From an uncultured Bacteroidales bacterium (GTDB lineage: Bacteria; Bacteroidota; Bacteroidia; Bacteroidales; Muribaculaceae): 64,000 nt of DNA. The DNA lies in NCBI GenBank assembly GCA_902792435.1, contig CADAZN010000001.1, positions 62,001 through 126,000 on the forward strand. Reading direction: 5' to 3'. Both the position numbers and the translations under genes were made by a program. Position 1 is the first letter of the stretch, and each line of letters opens with the position of its first letter. Shown piece by piece: positions 56,608-64,000 of this stretch. The notes beneath the pieces were generated by a model, which saw only the letters and a list, made by a program, of their open reading frames with translations, made no database searches and was not told the DNA's origin.

Positions 56608-58434
56608 ATGAGAAAGTTTGTATCCTCCCTTGCATTATTGTTTATTGCATGTTTCTTTTCTCAAATTTCAGCTACTGGTTCTTCGGTCCCTCAAGATAGA
56701 CCACCACGTTCCTATCTTAGAGGAGATGTCCTTGATGTGGACTTGCGTGAGGCTGGCACACTAAAAGAATATCTATTACCCACCGAGGAGAATCGAGTGA
56801 GATGCATACGGTTAAGGGGTGTGATGAACGGAGATGACGCTAATTATATCCGCAAGATTTGTAACCGTTCCAAGGCCTATGATGAGAATGAACACAGCAT
56901 CGACAACTACGTTGACCTAGAACTAGAGCGTGTGAGAATCGTTGGTGGCGGCAGTTTTATGAACCGTAGCGAGCACGATGTTATTTCTAACTCAATGTTC
57001 AATGGTTGCCGTTGCCTTCGTTATGTGTCTCTACCACGTGACTTGCGCAGGATTGGCAGTGACGCATTCTCTAACTGCACCAAACTTGAAGAGGTTCGTT
57101 TTGTTGGGCGCAGTAACGTTAGAGAAATAGGAAATGAAGCCTTTAGAGATTGCGACAAACTTACTCGAATCAATCTTCCTGAGGGGCTTGAGGTAATTGG
57201 CGATCAATGTTTCTACTCTTGTAATGCACTTCGACGAATCGACCTACCCTATTCGTTGCGCCAAATAGGCAAGGAGGCTTTCTACGATGTACCAATCACC
57301 GATATTAGGCTCCCTAATGGTCTCACGTTTTTAGGAAGCAAAGCTTTCAAGGACACAAAGCTTGTTAGTCTTTATTTGCCAAGGGATCTACAAGTTGAGA
57401 ACAACTCTTTTGGTTCAATGCCAAACCTCAAAGAATTTCAAGTAGAACGTGGCAACAGATATTATACGACTGAGGATGGTGTCCTCTATGATGCCACAGG
57501 CGAAATACTCATCTATTATCCTCAAGCCAAGGCTGGTTCTTTCTCCGTGCCTTCAGGCGTAACGACATTGCTAGAAGCCAGTTTTGCCGGAAATACATCA
57601 TTAACATATATAACATTTCCTAATTCTTTGACTGAAATTGGTCCAAACGCATTCAATAATTGCTCATCCTTAACCAATATTGTAATACCGGAGAATGTAA
57701 CTTCATTAGGTAATCGTGCATTCTCTTATTGCAAACGCTTAACTTCGGTTACCATAAATGGAAATATTAGCACTTTAAATGCTCAAACATTTGAGAATTG
57801 CAGTTCGTTACAATCTATTGTGCTACCCCAAAGTCTAGCAACTATTGGAGAAAAATGCTTTAATGAATGCAAGTCATTACAACAGATTGAATGGGGAAGC
57901 TCGCTGAAAACCATTATGAAAGAAGCTTTTAGGAAATGTGGATTTGTTCAAATTGAGGTGCCTAACAGTGTGACTGTAATTGGAGAAAACGCATTCCGTG
58001 ATTGCAAGAGCATGAATTCCATAATCTTGCCCAACAATCTTGCTGTGGTTGAAAAAGAGCTGTTCCGTGGTTGCGAGAATCTTATTAAGGTGACTCTTCC
58101 CGAAAATGCTAATACAATTGGAGAAAATGCATTCCGAGACTGTAAGTCATTGCCAACAATATTACTTCCCGAAGGGCTTACAACAATAAACAACAACGCC
58201 TTCCGTGGTACATCACTCAATCAACTTGAGCTACCTGCCTCAATGCTAAAGATTGGCGATAAAATTGTTGAGAAATGCAAAATGCAAAGCATCACTTGTC
58301 ATGCTATCATACCACCAACCCTCAGTAAAGTCAGTGACAAGAAAACAACCCTTTACGTTCCAGGTTCATCAATTGATACATATAAGAATGCGAAAACATG
58401 GAAAGAGTTCAAGAACATTCAACCTATTGAATAA
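56608..58434 (+). CDS. Secreted BspA-like leucine-rich repeat protein without dockerin
   Basis: 608 residues. Signal peptide MRKFVSSLALLFIACFFSQISA. About residues 130-570 are LRR_5 repeats (LEEVRFVGRSNVREIGNEAFRDCDKLTRINLPEGLEVIGDQCF, SLTNIVIPENVTSLGNRAFSYCKRL and others). Interrupted at about 270-310 by a segment YYTTEDGVLYDATGEILIYYPQAKAG, typical of TpLRR proteins. The C terminus YVPGSSIDTYKNAKTWKEFKNI is the closing cap. Start 56608 is preferred because the signal peptide begins there; upstream codons give a hydrophobic but implausible extension. Followed by the MBL lipoprotein after 11 bases. Confidence 0.88.
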   Translation: MRKFVSSLALLFIACFFSQISATGSSVPQDRPPRSYLRGDVLDVDLREAGTLKEYLLPTEENRVRCIRLRGVMNGDDANYIRKICNRSKAYDENEHSIDNYVDLELERVRIVGGGSFMNRSEHDVISNSMFNGCRCLRYVSLPRDLRRIGSDAFSNCTKLEEVRFVGRSNVREIGNEAFRDCDKLTRINLPEGLEVIGDQCFYSCNALRRIDLPYSLRQIGKEAFYDVPITDIRLPNGLTFLGSKAFKDTKLVSLYLPRDLQVENNSFGSMPNLKEFQVERGNRYYTTEDGVLYDATGEILIYYPQAKAGSFSVPSGVTTLLEASFAGNTSLTYITFPNSLTEIGPNAFNNCSSLTNIVIPENVTSLGNRAFSYCKRLTSVTINGNISTLNAQTFENCSSLQSIVLPQSLATIGEKCFNECKSLQQIEWGSSLKTIMKEAFRKCGFVQIEVPNSVTVIGENAFRDCKSMNSIILPNNLAVVEKELFRGCENLIKVTLPENANTIGENAFRDCKSLPTILLPEGLTTINNNAFRGTSLNQLELPASMLKIGDKIVEKCKMQSITCHAIIPPTLSKVSDKKTTLYVPGSSIDTYKNAKTWKEFKNIQPIE

Positions 58435-58445
58435 CTTATTTTATT

Positions 58446-59204
58446 ATGATTAAAAATATTTTTACTGTGATACTAACAATGTTAACTTGCCTTTCGTGCA
58501 ATTCGCAACAGGCAACTAGTGAGAATAAAAACGTAGTGCAAGACGATGTCTACACAACAAGTTCAGGCAAACAAGTATCGTTCACTTTCATCAAGCATGC
58601 AAGTCTTGAAATCAAGTACGATGGTCTATCAATACAAATAGATCCTGTGCGCAAGTTGCCGCCCGAAACAGACTACTCTAAATTTTCCAAAGCGAATTTT
58701 ATCCTTGTCACTCATGAGCATTTCGATCACTTTGACAAGGATGCCATTGCAACACTAAGCGATGACAACACTCAAGTGGTTCTAAACAAGCGATGTGCCG
58801 ACATGCTTGGAAGTGGCAAAGCAATGAATAATGGTGATACAATAAAGCTACGAGACGACATAATTGTGGATGCCGTTCCTGCCTACAACATAACGCCCGA
58901 CCATTTGCAGTTCCATCCTAAAGGTCGTGATAATGGATATATTATTAATCTTGATGGTCTTCGCATATATATTGCAGGTGATACTGAGGACATTCCAGAA
59001 ATGGGACAACTCAAGGACATTGATATTGCTTTCCTTCCTTGCAATCAGCCCTATACGATGACACCAGAGCAGCTATCAAATGCAGCTCGCATGTTTACAC
59101 CTCGCGTAATCTATCCATATCATTATAACGAAACTCCTGTCGAAAGAATAAAAGAACTTCTCAAAGACACTAATATAGAGATCAAGATACGTAACATGAA
59201 ATAA
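58446..59204 (+). CDS. Metallo-beta-lactamase fold hydrolase, predicted lipoprotein
   Basis: 252 residues. Signal with lipobox TMLTCLSCNS. UlaG/YcbL-like MBL fold: SFTFIKHASLEIKYDGLSIQIDPV, then the metal motif THEHFDHFD (His90, His92, Asp94, His95), GRDNGYIINLDGLRIYIAGDTEDIPEM with the later Asp, and IYPYHYNET with the last His. All two-metal ligands are seen. Substrate unknown; an exported location is unusual for the UlaG-like group. Eleven bases after the LRR gene. Confidence 0.88.
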   Translation: MIKNIFTVILTMLTCLSCNSQQATSENKNVVQDDVYTTSSGKQVSFTFIKHASLEIKYDGLSIQIDPVRKLPPETDYSKFSKANFILVTHEHFDHFDKDAIATLSDDNTQVVLNKRCADMLGSGKAMNNGDTIKLRDDIIVDAVPAYNITPDHLQFHPKGRDNGYIINLDGLRIYIAGDTEDIPEMGQLKDIDIAFLPCNQPYTMTPEQLSNAARMFTPRVIYPYHYNETPVERIKELLKDTNIEIKIRNMK

Positions 59205-59223
59205 ATATTTCTTTCATGCGTAC

Positions 59224-59254
59224 TTGTCAAGAATGAAATAAATTAGTAATTTTG
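59224..59254 (+). promoter_or_regulatory. Promoter for the small lipoprotein gene at 59284
   Basis: TTG at 59224-59226, 20 bp, TAATTTTG at 59247-59254, 29 bases before the ATG. Confidence 0.6.
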
Positions 59255-59283
59255 AAACCTCAAACATTTAATTAATATTTTTT

Positions 59284-59784
59284 ATGAAGCATTTATTTTA
59301 TACATCTGCAATGATTCTTGCTTTTGTCTTTGTTTCATGTAATGGAAACACATCAAGCAACTCAGCTGCAAAAAGCAGTGCAGCAGTATCACAGGAGAAG
59401 GTCAACACCCAAAACATTGATTCTACTAGTAACAGCAACAACATTGATGCAAACATCCCCAAACTTGAGTCAAATAAAACACCACAAAATCAAGAAATCA
59501 CCAACAATAACAACCAAACAAATTCTGAGGCAGGAAAAGCCAAGACTCCTGTAAAGCCAGAGACACCCACTGACAAGTTGCTAAAACAATATAACGAAGC
59601 TATGGGTGCATTAATAGAAGCTTCAAAAAATGGCAGCAAACCTAGTGAAGAGGCAACTCAAAAGTTTATGGACTTGCAAACTCAGCTTGAGGAACTAGAT
59701 AATAGTGGCAAGCTCAGCACTACTCAAAAAGAATTATTTAAAGTAACAAAAGACGCTTATAATATGCTGAAAAGCAAACAATAA
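59284..59784 (+). CDS. Small Asn/Ser/Thr-rich lipoprotein of unknown function
   Basis: 166 residues. Lipoprotein signal ending FVFVSCNGN. A low-complexity middle (about 25-90) rich in N, S, T, Q and K, then PTDKLLKQYNEAMGALIEASKNGSKPSEEATQKFMDLQTQLEELDNSGKLSTTQKELF, a helical C-terminal domain that resembles DUF-type periplasmic helical hairpins. No named family recognised. Twenty bases before the 70-residue gene. Confidence 0.78.
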   Translation: MKHLFYTSAMILAFVFVSCNGNTSSNSAAKSSAAVSQEKVNTQNIDSTSNSNNIDANIPKLESNKTPQNQEITNNNNQTNSEAGKAKTPVKPETPTDKLLKQYNEAMGALIEASKNGSKPSEEATQKFMDLQTQLEELDNSGKLSTTQKELFKVTKDAYNMLKSKQ

Positions 59785-59804
59785 CTCTTTAAAATCATTT
59801 AATT

Positions 59805-60017
59805 ATGGCAGACAATTTAATTGATCAAGCAAAAGATTTCATCCAGGACAAAGCTGGTGAACTCTTGAAGAATCCCGACGAAATCAAAAAGAAAGCAACT
59901 GAGATTGGAAAGTCAATCACTCCTGACTCTTTGGATGACAAAGTTGAAGGCGTAGTTGACAGTGCAGTAGATTTCCTTACCGACAAGCTGACCAAGAAAG
60001 ACACTCCCGAGAAGTAA
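59805..60017 (+). CDS. Small charged helical protein of unknown function
   Basis: 70 residues, no signal peptide, about one third Lys/Asp/Glu. Amphipathic helices (LIDQAKDFIQDKAGELLKN, LDDKVEGVVDSAVDFLTDKLTKK). Resembles stress-induced CsbD/Rv0909-like small proteins in composition only. Likely co-transcribed with the preceding gene; a terminator follows. Confidence 0.72.
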   Translation: MADNLIDQAKDFIQDKAGELLKNPDEIKKKATEIGKSITPDSLDDKVEGVVDSAVDFLTDKLTKKDTPEK

Positions 60018-60045
60018 TTAGTCATTAGTCTTTAGGAAAAAGATT

Positions 60046-60080
60046 AAGGCACCCAATAGAATTCTATTGAGTGCCTTTTT
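60046..60080 (+). terminator. Bidirectional terminator before lepA
   Basis: Fifteen-bp stem with one mismatch, 60046-60060 with 60063-60077, ending in TTTTT; the minus side also has a T-run. Confidence 0.88.
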
Positions 60081-60121
60081 GTTGCTATTATATACTCAGC
60101 TTTATGTTTGAGGAGTATTCA

Positions 60122-61909
60122 TTAGTCAAGCTTTAATACTGCTAGGAAGGCTTTTTGTGGCACCTGAACTGTACCAATTTGCTTCATACGTTTTTTGCCC
60201 GCTTTCTGCTTCTCAAGAAGTTTGCGCTTACGGCTAACATCGCCTCCGTAACATTTAGCTGTCACATCTTTACGAACCTGTTTTACAGTTTCACGAGCTA
60301 TGATTTTTGCTCCGATAGCAGCTTGAATAGCAATATCATATTGCTGTCGTGGAATAAGCTCTTTTAATTTCTCACACATTCGTCTGCCAAGCGTCACTGC
60401 ATTATCCACATGAATGAGAGAACTTAAAGCATCGACAGGCTGTCCATTAAGAAGAATATCCATCTTAATGAGCTTTGAGTCGCGGAAATCATTAATATAA
60501 TAGTCAAAAGATGCATAGCCCTTAGAGATACTCTTGAGCTTGTCATAGAAATCAATAACTATTTCACCAAGTGGAATGTCAAATGTTAGCTCCAAGCGGT
60601 TTCCTGAGATATAGTCCTGCTTTACAAGTTCACCTCGTTTACCCAAGCACAAGGTTATAATTGGCCCCATAAATTCGCTCTGTGTGATAATTGACGCACG
60701 AATATAAGGCTCTTCAATGTGTTCAATAAGTGTAGGGTCAGGTAAACCTGCTGGGTTATGAACTTCGGTCATTACCCCTTTCTTGTCATATACTTTATAT
60801 GAAACGTTAGGCACAGTAGTGATAACCTCCATATTGAACTCGCGGCTGAGACGCTCCTGAACAATTTCCATATGGAGCAGTCCCAAGAAACCACAACGGA
60901 AGCCAAATCCCAGTGCGACTGACGACTCGGGTGTAAACGTGAGCGATGCATCGTTAAGTTGTAGCTTCTCAAGAGAGGTTCGTAGATTCTCAAAGTCCTC
61001 AGGGTCGATGGGGTAAACTCCAGCAAATACCATAGGCTTCACCTCTTGGAATCCCTCGATGGCTTTCTCGCATGGTGTTGCAACATGAGTAATAGTATCA
61101 CCAACTCTTACCTCAGCAGAAGTTTTGATTCCAGAAATGATGTATCCAACAGTACCAGTGGTGAGCACATCTCGTGGCGCCATTTGTAATTTAAGAACAC
61201 CAATTTCATCTGCATTATATTGCTTACCAGTATTGACAAACTTAACTAAGTCACCTTTATGGATGCTACCGTTTTCAATTTTGAAGTAAACAATGATACC
61301 TCTAAATGGGTTAAATACCGAATCAAAAATAAGAGCTTGTAGAGGCGCATCAGGATTACCATCTGGAGCAGGTATGCGCGCCACAATTGCCTCTAACACC
61401 TTAGGAACGCCTTCACCGGTACGTGCACTCACACGTATAATATCTTCAGGATCACAGCCAAGCAAGTCAACTATTTCGTCTTCTACCTCATCAGGATGTG
61501 CACTATCCATGTCAATCTTATTGATTACTGGAATAATTTCCAAACCATTGTCGATTGCCATATAAAGGTTACTGATGGTCTGTGCTTGAACTCCTTGAGT
61601 GGCATCAACCACAAGAAGAGCGCCCTCGCATGCAGCTATCGATCTCGACACCTCATATGAGAAGTCAACGTGTCCCGGAGTATCAATGAGATTAAGAGTG
61701 TAATTCTCTCCATCGAGAGCATAATCCATTTGAATGGCATGGCTCTTGATAGTGATTCCTCGTTCACGTTCCAAGTCCATGTCATCAAGCACCTGATTCT
61801 GCATCTCTTTGGCCCCCACAGTCTTTGTGAACTCCAAAAGTCGATCGGCTAGAGTGCTCTTACCGTGATCAATATGTGCTATAATGCAAAAGTTTCTTAT
61901 ATTTTTCAC
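60122..61909 (-). CDS. lepA: Elongation factor 4 (LepA), ribosomal back-translocase
   Basis: 595 residues. G1 [16 protein letters not shown]2 [11 protein letters not shown]3 DTPGHVDF, G4 NKID, then the EF-G-like domains ([19 protein letters not shown]) and the LepA-specific C-terminal domain ([29 protein letters not shown]). Membrane- or ribosome-associated GTPase. Downstream of galE by 57 bases on the same strand, perhaps in the same transcript. Confidence 0.97.
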   Translation of the reverse strand: MKNIRNFCIIAHIDHGKSTLADRLLEFTKTVGAKEMQNQVLDDMDLERERGITIKSHAIQMDYALDGENYTLNLIDTPGHVDFSYEVSRSIAACEGALLVVDATQGVQAQTISNLYMAIDNGLEIIPVINKIDMDSAHPDEVEDEIVDLLGCDPEDIIRVSARTGEGVPKVLEAIVARIPAPDGNPDAPLQALIFDSVFNPFRGIIVYFKIENGSIHKGDLVKFVNTGKQYNADEIGVLKLQMAPRDVLTTGTVGYIISGIKTSAEVRVGDTITHVATPCEKAIEGFQEVKPMVFAGVYPIDPEDFENLRTSLEKLQLNDASLTFTPESSVALGFGFRCGFLGLLHMEIVQERLSREFNMEVITTVPNVSYKVYDKKGVMTEVHNPAGLPDPTLIEHIEEPYIRASIITQSEFMGPIITLCLGKRGELVKQDYISGNRLELTFDIPLGEIVIDFYDKLKSISKGYASFDYYINDFRDSKLIKMDILLNGQPVDALSSLIHVDNAVTLGRRMCEKLKELIPRQQYDIAIQAAIGAKIIARETVKQVRKDVTAKCYGGDVSRKRKLLEKQKAGKKRMKQIGTVQVPQKAFLAVLKLD

Positions 61910-61966
61910 TTCCTAATTATTATCAATTATTGCTCCGAGCAAATTATTAATTTCAAATTTTCACTC

Positions 61967-63001
61967 TTACATAATACCTCTTTCGCGCAAGCGTTGTTGC
62001 CATCGCCATGCACTAAGCATTGTGTCTTCAAGAGTTTCCTCTGCTTTCCATCCAAGAACCTCGTTAGCCTTCTTTGGGTCAGCCCAAATTTTAACGATAT
62101 CACCTTCACGGCGTCCAACAATCTTGTGTGGGACCTTCACACCAGTAGCTTTTTCAAAGGCAGCTAACAATTGAAGTACCGAAGCACCTTCGCCAGTGCC
62201 AATGTTGAACACCTCAAGTGGTTCGTCACTCTTATCCTCGAGCATACGTTCCAATGCTTTGACATGAGCCTTTGCCAAATCAACAACATTTATGAAGTCG
62301 CGAATGCAAGAACCATCGGGAGTGTCATAATCGTCGCCAAAAATGCTCAGCTCCTTACGAACGCCAATCGCAGTCTGAGTAAGATATGGCACCAGATTGG
62401 CAGGTACTCCATTAGGCAATTCTCCAATCTCGGCACTTGGATGAGCTCCTATAGGGTTAAAATATCGCAAAAGCACTGCCTTGATTGGGCTTCCACTCTT
62501 TATGACATCGGCTATAATATCTTCACTCACCTGTTTTGTTGCCCCATAAGGCGAAGTGGCTTTCTTTGTAGGAGCATCCTCAGTGATAGGATTCTGATCA
62601 GGCTCACCATAAACAGTACAAGACGATGAGAACACAAAACCTTTAACTCCAAATTCAGGCATAAGCTCTAAGAGATTGAGGAGAATGTTTAGATTATTTC
62701 GATAATACATGATAGGTTTTTGCACCGATTCTCCTACAGCCTTGCTTGCCGCAAAGTCGATAATGCCATCTATACCAGGATTATCAGTGAAAAGCTTGCG
62801 CAACACTTTGATGTCGGTGCAGTCCCCCTCTACGAATATTGGCCTAATTCCTGTAATCTTCTCAATGCCATCAAGCACATCCATATTGCTATTTGAGAGA
62901 TTATCAACAATAACCACCTCATAACCTGCGTTTTGAAGTTCCACTGTGGTGTGAGATCCAATAAATCCCATTCCACCTGCCACTAAAATCTTGCCTTTCA
63001 T
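61967..63001 (-). CDS. galE: UDP-glucose 4-epimerase
   Basis: 344 residues, extended SDR. NAD motif VAGGMGFIGSHTTVEL, VFSSSCTVYGEP, YGATK (Tyr and Lys of the catalytic set), and RYFNPIGAHPS typical of GalE. Interconverts UDP-glucose and UDP-galactose (and maybe UDP-GlcNAc/GalNAc) for carbohydrate use and surface glycans. Six bases after wecB. Confidence 0.95.
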   Translation of the reverse strand: MKGKILVAGGMGFIGSHTTVELQNAGYEVVIVDNLSNSNMDVLDGIEKITGIRPIFVEGDCTDIKVLRKLFTDNPGIDGIIDFAASKAVGESVQKPIMYYRNNLNILLNLLELMPEFGVKGFVFSSSCTVYGEPDQNPITEDAPTKKATSPYGATKQVSEDIIADVIKSGSPIKAVLLRYFNPIGAHPSAEIGELPNGVPANLVPYLTQTAIGVRKELSIFGDDYDTPDGSCIRDFINVVDLAKAHVKALERMLEDKSDEPLEVFNIGTGEGASVLQLLAAFEKATGVKVPHKIVGRREGDIVKIWADPKKANEVLGWKAEETLEDTMLSAWRWQQRLRERGIM

Positions 63002-63007
63002 CTTATA

Positions 63008-64000
63008 TTAAATCGTTTTGTTATTTTTAAAATTAAGTAGAGCATCAGCAATGCGTGGTGATGCCTTACCATCACCATATGGATTATTGGCACGACTCAT
63101 TTTGTTATATTCATTCTCATCATCCAGTAGAATCGACACGTTGTCAACAATCTTATTATAGTCGGTACCAACAAGTTTCACTGTGCCAGCATCAAGAGCT
63201 TCGGGGCGCTCAGTAGTGTTGCGCATAACAAGAACAGGTTTACCCAAGCCAGGAGCCTCTTCTTGTATACCACCACTATCAGTAAGCACAATTGTTGATT
63301 TCTCCATCAAAAATACAAAATCCAAGTATTCCAAAGGTTCAATGAAGAACAAATTACCCAAGTCGCTAAGGTTATCCCCAAAAATCTTGTGGATTGGCTT
63401 ACGTACATTAGGGTTAAGATGCATTGGATAAACAAAATCAACATCGGCATACTTCTCGCTCAAATGCTTGATAGCCTTGCAAATGTTAAGGAATCCATCA
63501 CCAAAGTTCTCACGTCGATGGCCAGTAATTAGAACAAGACGGCGACCGCACTCTAGTCTTGTCACATCATATCCTTGTTCCCTCAAGTGACTAGACAAAT
63601 TATCTTTCAAAGACTTGTCACTATTAATTTTATTGACAACAATATGAAGTGCGTCAATCACTGTATTGCCTGTAACATATATGTGCTCCTCTCCCACTCC
63701 TTCATCAAGTAGATTCTGTTTACTCAATGGTGTCGGTGAGAAATCCAATGTGGCAATACGGCCTGTGATTTGTCGGTTCATCTCCTCGGGCCAAGGACTA
63801 TAGATGTTGTGGGTTCTTAATCCAGCTTCAACATGACCAACAGGTATCTGCTGATAAAAAGCAGCAAGTGCCGATGCTGTACTAGTTGTTGTGTCGCCAT
63901 GGACGAGAACGATATCGGGATTAACTTTAGTCAACACGTCACGCATGCCCAAAAGCACCCTTGAAGTAATATCATAGAGATCTTGACCTACCTTCATTAT
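63008..64000 (-). CDS. wecB: UDP-N-acetylglucosamine 2-epimerase (non-hydrolysing), N-terminal end outside window
   Basis: At least 329 residues of an expected 370-390; the frame stays open to the window edge (codon at 63998-64000). Motifs VHGDTTTSTASALAAFY, VGHVEAGLRTHNIYSPWPEEMNRQ, HRRENFGDG, LTDSGGIQEEAPGLGKPVLVMR and TERPEALDAG match WecB. Makes UDP-ManNAc for envelope polysaccharides. Six bases before galE, likely one operon. Confidence 0.93.
   Translation of the reverse strand: MMKVGQDLYDITSRVLLGMRDVLTKVNPDIVLVHGDTTTSTASALAAFYQQIPVGHVEAGLRTHNIYSPWPEEMNRQITGRIATLDFSPTPLSKQNLLDEGVGEEHIYVTGNTVIDALHIVVNKINSDKSLKDNLSSHLREQGYDVTRLECGRRLVLITGHRRENFGDGFLNICKAIKHLSEKYADVDFVYPMHLNPNVRKPIHKIFGDNLSDLGNLFFIEPLEYLDFVFLMEKSTIVLTDSGGIQEEAPGLGKPVLVMRNTTERPEALDAGTVKLVGTDYNKIVDNVSILLDDENEYNKMSRANNPYGDGKASPRIADALLNFKNNKTI

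Overview
The window reads as a chromosomal segment of an anaerobic Bacteroidota, most likely order Bacteroidales (a gut lineage such as Muribaculaceae would fit). The evidence is the gene set: Na+-translocating NQR, pyruvate:ferredoxin oxidoreductase, a two-subunit B12-dependent methylmalonyl-CoA mutase, BspA-like LRR proteins, dockerin-tailed secreted proteins, a long U32/RlhA protein and a TonB-ExbD-ExbD-ExbB cluster. The tmRNA tag is GENNYALAA, and many upstream regions carry the Bacteroidota promoter signature TAnnTTTG, sometimes with TTTG 19-20 bp upstream. Genus assignment is inference. No IS element, prophage, CRISPR array or rRNA was seen. Both edges cut genes: an aminotransferase on the left and WecB on the right.

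Layout. 1-2963: end of a DegT-type sugar aminotransferase, then an MBOAT O-acyltransferase with an SGNH-like partner, i.e. surface glycan modification. 2971-5957: murI, kdsB and an M16-fold protein without the zinc motif. 5989-8044: tRNA-Met, a terminator abutting it, and rlhA. 8081-14574: beta-barrel OMP, a giant LRR protein and a subtilisin, the last two ending in dockerin repeats. 14602-22597: minus-strand cluster of exbB, exbD, exbD, tonB, a zinc-ribbon protein, a small membrane protein, a PstS-like lipoprotein and a TPR protein. Its exbB has lost a short stretch and the frame near its 3' end. 22773-28771: nqrABCDEF. 28848-29278: tmRNA. 29405-30767: pgk. 30782-31791: GtrB/ArnC-like glycosyltransferase. 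31927-36058: mutA-mutB. 36177-38476: M6-type metalloprotease with dockerin. 38496-39518: greA and a HIT protein. 39631-41056: dnaA. 41460-43356: an MCE protein and a head-GIN (DUF2807) protein. 43369-46174: ettA and holA. 46266-52003: an HsdR-N nuclease-like protein, a UvrD-type helicase, nspC and umuDC. 52121-55926: nifJ. 56032-60080: lipoproteins, a second LRR protein, an MBL-fold lipoprotein and small proteins. 60122-64000: lepA, galE and wecB.

How it fits together. NQR makes a sodium gradient from NADH. PFOR supplies acetyl-CoA and reduced ferredoxin. Methylmalonyl-CoA mutase links succinyl-CoA to propionate formation. Pgk sits in glycolysis. Together these describe succinate/propionate fermentation of carbohydrates. 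kdsB, galE, wecB, MBOAT and the GT2 enzyme serve envelope glycans. The secreted dockerin proteins and LRR proteins point to a surface interacting with host or dietary protein. The least explained parts are the TonB/ExbBD/PstS-like/TPR cluster, the nuclease-helicase gene pair, and the dockerin tails without a visible cohesin.
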